Source: Clostridia bacterium (GTDB lineage: Bacteria > Bacillota > Sulfobacillia > RBS10-35 > JAJYVM01). Taken from it: DNA of 40,470 nucleotides. Below the pieces are notes generated by a model. It was not told the origin of the DNA. It did no database searches and saw nothing but the letters and a program-made list of their open reading frames with translations. The translations under genes and the position numbers were made by a program. Location: positions 1-40,470 of the forward strand of contig DAHVAF010000327.1 in NCBI GenBank assembly GCA_027314765.1. The letters run 5' to 3'. Each line of letters opens with the position of its first letter. Position 1 is the first letter of the stretch. Shown here piece by piece: positions 36,470-40,470 of this stretch.

Positions 36470-37299
36470 GGCCAAGGCCGGCCCACCTCGGCCCCGGCTA
36501 CGGGGCGCAGTTCCAGGACCGCAGCGTGGTGGAGGCCTACCGGCACCGCGGCGCCTTCCCGGAGGAAGTGTTCCTCGTGCTGCTGGGGCTGCTGGGCCCG
36601 GAGCAGCCGCGTGCCGTCCTGGACCTTGGCTGTGGCGGGGGCGAGATCGCCAGGGCCCTGGTGGCCGCGGTCGACCGCGTCGATGCCGTCGACATCTCGC
36701 CCGCGATGATCGAGGCCGGCCGGCGGCTTTCCGGCGGCGACCACCCGCACCTGCGCTGGATATGCGCCTCCGCCGAGACCGCACCCCTGGATCCGCCCTA
36801 CGCCCTGATCGCGGCCGGTAACAGCCTGCACTGGATGGACTGGGATGCGCTGATGCCGCGCCTGGCCGGGGCGCTCACGGCGACCGGCACGCTGGCCATC
36901 GTCGGGGTGGGGAACGGCTCCACCCCCTGGGATGACGGCCTGCACGCCCTCATCGCGGCCTTTTCGACCAACCGCGACTTCCAGCCCTACGACCTGACGC
37001 ACGAACTGACCGGGCGCGGCCTGTTCCGATTGGACGGCGTGCGGCGTGCGGACCCGGTTCCATACGCCCAGCCGGTGGGGGAGTACGTGGAGTCGTTCCA
37101 CTCGCGCAACGGGTTCTCGCGCGAGCGCATGATGCCCGACGCGGCCGCGGAGTTCGACCAGCGCCTGGCGGACCTCGTCGCGCCCCACGCCCGCGATGGG
37201 CTCCTGCACCTGACCAGCACGGCGCAGATCACCTGGGGCCGGCCCCTGGCGCCATGGTGGACCAGCACCGCATCCTCGAGCGGACCGTCGCCGCCCTGA
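36466..37299 (+). CDS. class I SAM-dependent methyltransferase (2)
   Basis: RAVLDLGCGGGEIARALVAAVDRVDAVDISPAMIEAGR; ATGA overlap with previous gene. Confidence 0.85.
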   Translation: MRPRPAHLGPGYGAQFQDRSVVEAYRHRGAFPEEVFLVLLGLLGPEQPRAVLDLGCGGGEIARALVAAVDRVDAVDISPAMIEAGRRLSGGDHPHLRWICASAETAPLDPPYALIAAGNSLHWMDWDALMPRLAGALTATGTLAIVGVGNGSTPWDDGLHALIAAFSTNRDFQPYDLTHELTGRGLFRLDGVRRADPVPYAQPVGEYVESFHSRNGFSRERMMPDAAAEFDQRLADLVAPHARDGLLHLTSTAQITWGRPLAPWWTSTASSSGPSPP

Positions 37300-38061
37300 C
37301 CGCCGACCCGGAGGTCGCCGGCCTCCACCTTTCGGGGTCGCTGGCCCACGGCACGCCCGACGGCTGGTCCGATCTCGACCTTTACATCGTGGCGGAGCAC
37401 GACGTCGACCGGATGATCGCCCGCCAGCACACGCTGCGCGCGGGCGTGGCGGAGATCCTGACCGCCTTCCCCGCGACGCGCCTCGGCCATGGCGATTCCC
37501 GCCAGCTCATCGTCTTCTGCCGGGGGACCGAGGATCCCATCCACGTGGACGATCAGTACCGGGACCTCCGCGACCCGCGGCCGCGGGCGCGGGACGCGAA
37601 TGTCCGCATCCTCCTCGGCAGGGCCGGGGACCTGGCGCGCTGACGGGGGGCCTGTCGCGCCGAGCGCGAGCCCCCGGCCCTCACGCCCGAGCGCCTGCAG
37701 TACTTTGAGGACCGCTTCTGGAGCTGGCGCTGGTACGCGCACGGCAAGATCGGGCGCGGCGAGCTGTGGGAGGCCCGTGAAGCGATCGAGGACCTGCGAA
37801 ACCCATGTCCTGGCTCCGCTCGCGCACACGGGGGACCAGGTCCTGGAGGGCAACGGGCGCCTGGAGACCAAGCTGCCTTCTGAGGCGCGGCGGCTCCTCG
37901 CGGACACCGTCCCCACTGGGCACACCGCGCCTGATTACGCACGCGCCCTGCGCGCCCTCATCGGCGCCTACCGCCAGCTGTTCCCCGCGCCGGCCCCCGG
38001 CGTCTGCCTGGTCGATCGCGCGTACTTCGAGGACCGCATCCGCCACGATCCCCCGGCATAG
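37254..38061 (+). pseudogene. nucleotidyltransferase (aminoglycoside-nucleotidyltransferase-like), interrupted by a stop and a frameshift
   Basis: Frame 0: LHLSGSLAHGTPDGWSDLDLYIVAE..., TGA at 37641-37643, then same-frame LTPERLQYFEDRFWSWRWYAHGKIGRGELWEAREAIEDLR; then frame 1: HVLAPLAHTGDQVLEGNGRLETKLPSEARRLLADTVP... Confidence 0.7.
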
Positions 38062-38093
38062 CCATCCGCCGGGGGAATCCGCCGCGGCAGGCA

Positions 38094-38728
38094 CGAGCGC
38101 GCGCCCAGCCCGACGCTGCCTGCTCGTCGGCCAGGCCAACGTGGGCAAGACGCTCTTTCTCTGCAACTTCGCCGCCTCGCTCGGCGCCCGCGCCGTCCAG
38201 CTGTTCGCCGTCACCTCCGACGGCAGCCGCGCCGCACAGGACCTGCCCCTGGCGCGCGCCCGCGAGATCCTGGTCAGCGACCGCCCCCACGCCACACTTG
38301 CCCTCCAGGGTGTGCAGATCCGGCTGGGCCGCGGCAAGGCGGACGAGGCCGTCCAGCTGCTCGATAGCGCGGGCCTCGCCGACCGCGTGCACCCGGACGG
38401 CGCCGTCCGCGCGGGAATGGCCCAGGCCCTGCGCGCCCTGCGCGAGGCCGATGCCGTGCTGCATATGGTCGACGCCGCCCTGGCCGGGGGGCCTGATCCG
38501 GCCGCCGCCGTGGGCGAGGTCGACCGCCAGATCGCCGCCTTCGCCGCCGCGCCCGGCCCGCTCCGCGGCCGGTACGCCGTGCTGGCCAACAAGACCGACC
38601 TGCCGCGCGCGGCCGCCGGCCTGCGCCGCGTGCGCGCCGCCTTCCCCGGGAGCCTGGTCATCCCCGTCTCCGCCCTCACGGGTGCCGGCTTCCGCGAGGT
38701 GAGGCTGTTTGTCGCCGACCGCATTTGA
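38094..38728 (+). CDS. small GTPase (Era/Der-like P-loop GTP-binding protein)
   Basis: CLLVGQANVGKTLFLCNF P-loop; LLDSAGL switch-II-like; VLANKTDLP NKxD; PVSALTGAGF. No clear ATG/GTG near the expected N-terminus. Confidence 0.75.
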
Positions 38729-39263
38729 GACCCTCGGCGCCACCGCCGCCGTGGCCATCGCCGTGAAGCTGATGGACGACGGCCTCGACCGCGAGCGCGA
38801 CCTGGCGGCCGGCTTCCCGAACTGGGCCGCGCCCCTGGGACGCGGCGCCCCGGCCTACGCCCTGCTGGCCCTGGCCGTCGCCTGCGCACTGTCGCCCGCA
38901 TGCGCGGTGCCGCTGTTTCTGGCCGCTTACGCCATCGGCATGGGCCGGGGACACGAGCGCCAGCCGTCCGGCCTGCCCGGCTGGCTGGAGGGCGTGGTGG
39001 CGCTGGCGATCGCGGCGGCGTTCTTCGGGCTCGTTCGTGCCGCGGCTGCCGCCGCGGCGATTGCGGCAGTGCAAGCCACGGACGGCCTGTTGGACTGGCG
39101 CGCCGACGCGGGCTACCGGCCCCTGCCCCTGCCGGTCGCCCCGCTCGTGGCCCTTGCCGCGGCCGCGTGGGCCGCCGCCTTCGCCCTCAACCCCCTGCAG
39201 GCGGGTGCTGTCGCGGCCTGTGGCTGCGGCATCGCCCTCGCCACCCGCCATGCGAGGGCGTGA
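38709..39263 (+). CDS. small polytopic membrane protein
   Basis: AVAIAVKLMDDGLDRERDLAAGFPNWAAPLGRGAPAYALLALAVACAL...; TTG start overlapping the GTPase 3' end; hydrophobic segments. Confidence 0.65.
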   Translation: MSPTAFETLGATAAVAIAVKLMDDGLDRERDLAAGFPNWAAPLGRGAPAYALLALAVACALSPACAVPLFLAAYAIGMGRGHERQPSGLPGWLEGVVALAIAAAFFGLVRAAAAAAAIAAVQATDGLLDWRADAGYRPLPLPVAPLVALAAAAWAAAFALNPLQAGAVAACGCGIALATRHARA

Positions 39264-39741
39264 CGTCGCGGCGCTCGGCGGCCGCCGCGCAGGGGCTCGT
39301 ACCCCCGCGGCCGGCGACCGCCGCTTCGTCACAGGCACTCGCCAGGCGTGGGTTGGCGCCACCGCCATCAGCGGTCGCTGCCTCGCCGCGGGTGCCCGCC
39401 ACGCACGGGTAGGCGCCACCGCGGTCGGCGACCGCCGCTTCGCCACCGGCGCCCGCCACGCACGGGTGGGCGCCACCGCGGTCGGCGACCGCCGCTTCGT
39501 CACAGGCACTCGCCACGCACGGGCGGGCAATACCGCCGTCGGGGGGAACTGCTTCGTCACCACGCCCCGCCACGTGGAGGCTGACGCCACGGTCGTAAGC
39601 GGCCGCCGCTTCGCCACCGGCACTCGCCAGGCATGGGTTGGCGCCACCGCCATCAGCGGCCGCTGCTTCGCCACCGGCGCCCGCCGCGCGCGGGCCGGGC
39701 TGGCCACCCCGCGGGCGGCCATTCGCCATGTGGGCGCTTGA
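39250..39741 (+). CDS. candidate 19-aa-repeat protein (163 aa), no recognised family
   Basis: Frame 1 ATG at 39250 overlaps the membrane gene stop by 14 nt; seven units of [GS][DG]R[RC]F[AV]TG[AT]R[HQ]A[RW]VGATA[VI]; TGA 39739-39741 overlaps the next ATG by 14 nt. No clear SD. Confidence 0.4.
   Translation: MRGRDVAALGGRRAGARTPAAGDRRFVTGTRQAWVGATAISGRCLAAGARHARVGATAVGDRRFATGARHARVGATAVGDRRFVTGTRHARAGNTAVGGNCFVTTPRHVEADATVVSGRRFATGTRQAWVGATAISGRCFATGARRARAGLATPRAAIRHVGA
39313..39711 (+). repeat. 57-bp direct tandem repeat array, 7 contiguous units
   Basis: Units start at 39313, 39370, 39427, 39484, 39541, 39598, 39655; no spacers; a truncated unit-like segment lies upstream. Confidence 0.93.
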
Positions 39742-39967
39742 GGGCTGGCTGACGGCGGCCGCGGCGGCGGCCGCCACCGGAGCAGCGGCCTTTGCGGCCG
39801 GGGGGCGGCGCGGGTGGCAGGGCGGCCTGCAACGCGGCACGGCCGAGGCGACCCTCGTCCTCCGCGAGCGGGCGCTGTCCCAGGTCGCCTGCCCCGCCTG
39901 CGGCGCCAAACTGCCAGGTGCGGAGGCGCCCGCCAACCCTCATCCTGGGAGTGAGGGGGGAGCGCGT

Positions 39968-40470
39968 GTGCGCGGACCCAGCTATGAGCCCCTGACGCCG
40001 CTGACCCTGCTGGAGCGAACGGCGGACGTCTACCCCGAGCGGCTGGCGGTCGTCAGCGGCGAGGCCCGCTATGACTACGCAGCGCTGCGGGCGCGGGTCC
40101 ACCGGCTGGCGCGCGCCCTCCGGGTGGCGGGGGTCGGCGACGGCGACCGGGTGGCGGTCCTCTGCCCCAACAGCCCGCCGATCCTGGAGGCCCACTTCGG
40201 GGTACCGCTGGCCGGGGCGCTGCTCGTGGCCATCAACACGCGGCTCAACGGGCGCGAGGTGCGCCAGATCCTCGAGCACGCCGGCGCGCGCCTGCTCATC
40301 GCCGACCCAGGGCTCTGGCGTGAGGTGGCCGCCGAGTGCGCCGGGCTGCCCGAGTTGCGCGAGGTCGTGCTGGACTACGAGGCGTTCATCGCGGGGGTGG
40401 CGGAAGGGCGCGAGCCGCTGCCGGATGTGGACGAGCGCGGGCCCATCAGCATCAACTACACCAGCGGCAC
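39968..40470 (+). CDS. acyl-CoA synthetase / AMP-binding enzyme, N-terminal part, runs off the window
   Basis: YEPLTPLTLLERTADVYPERLAVVSGEARYDYAALRARVHRLARALRVAGVGDGDRVAVLCPNSPPILEAHFGVPLAGALLVAINTRL...ISINYTSGT (start of AMP-binding motif). GTG after GAGGGGGGAG. Confidence 0.88.
   Translation, partial: MRGPSYEPLTPLTLLERTADVYPERLAVVSGEARYDYAALRARVHRLARALRVAGVGDGDRVAVLCPNSPPILEAHFGVPLAGALLVAINTRLNGREVRQILEHAGARLLIADPGLWREVAAECAGLPELREVVLDYEAFIAGVAEGREPLPDVDERGPISINYTSG

Noticed and set aside
39313-39711. CRISPR array
   Set aside because: Units are directly contiguous, degenerate, 57 bp with no unique spacers, and no cas genes are nearby.
38676-39936. Minus-strand repeat ORFs (VAKRRSPTAVAPTRAWRAP..., 348 aa and 249 aa) over the 57-bp array
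   Set aside because: A 57-nt period keeps several frames open; strand context, the overlapping start/stop pattern and third-position wobble favour the plus frame. Not excluded experimentally.
1-40470. tRNA, rRNA, prophage or transposase genes
   Set aside because: None recognised on reading; no integrase/transposase motifs seen in the translations.

Overview
This is a high-GC bacterial chromosome segment, possibly from a Firmicutes-like lineage (miaB-mutS-mutL...miaA order, SpoVK/CbbX-type AAA ATPase, SLH-domain protein). The lineage is an inference only. From left to right it carries: asnB; a lysine-poor SLH surface protein with about 8-10 repeats of ~68 aa; an isoprenylcysteine-methyltransferase-like membrane protein; a PfkB sugar kinase; a Tat/lipoprotein oligopeptide-binding protein; and miaB-mutS-mutL. 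A minus-strand block follows (SMP-30 remnant, HEAT protein, VapBC with an operator-like palindrome), separating mutL from miaA. Then come a Fic protein, a MerR-MFS operon with a leaderless-type promoter, an F420:NADPH oxidoreductase-like protein, and three tandem APC permease copies, the middle one truncated. Next are DapA, HpaG, HpaB and HpaD homologues, a GGDEF protein, an ArsR-VOC operon with a perfect 16-bp palindrome inside its promoter spacer, a SpoVK-like ATPase, GntR-dihydropyrimidinase, two tandem methyltransferases, a frameshifted nucleotidyltransferase, a GTPase, a small membrane protein, a 7 x 57-bp tandem repeat that reads as a 19-aa repeat ORF, and the start of an acyl-CoA synthetase. 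The most unusual signal is the 57-bp array at 39.25-39.74 kb. It appears to have grown from a gene-gene junction: both of its ends carry a similar CGCCATG...TGA 14-nt overlap. Smaller in-frame tandem duplications lie at two other gene junctions (mutS/mutL 36 bp, hpaB/hpaD 21 bp). All calls come from reading the sequence and translations; no database search was run.
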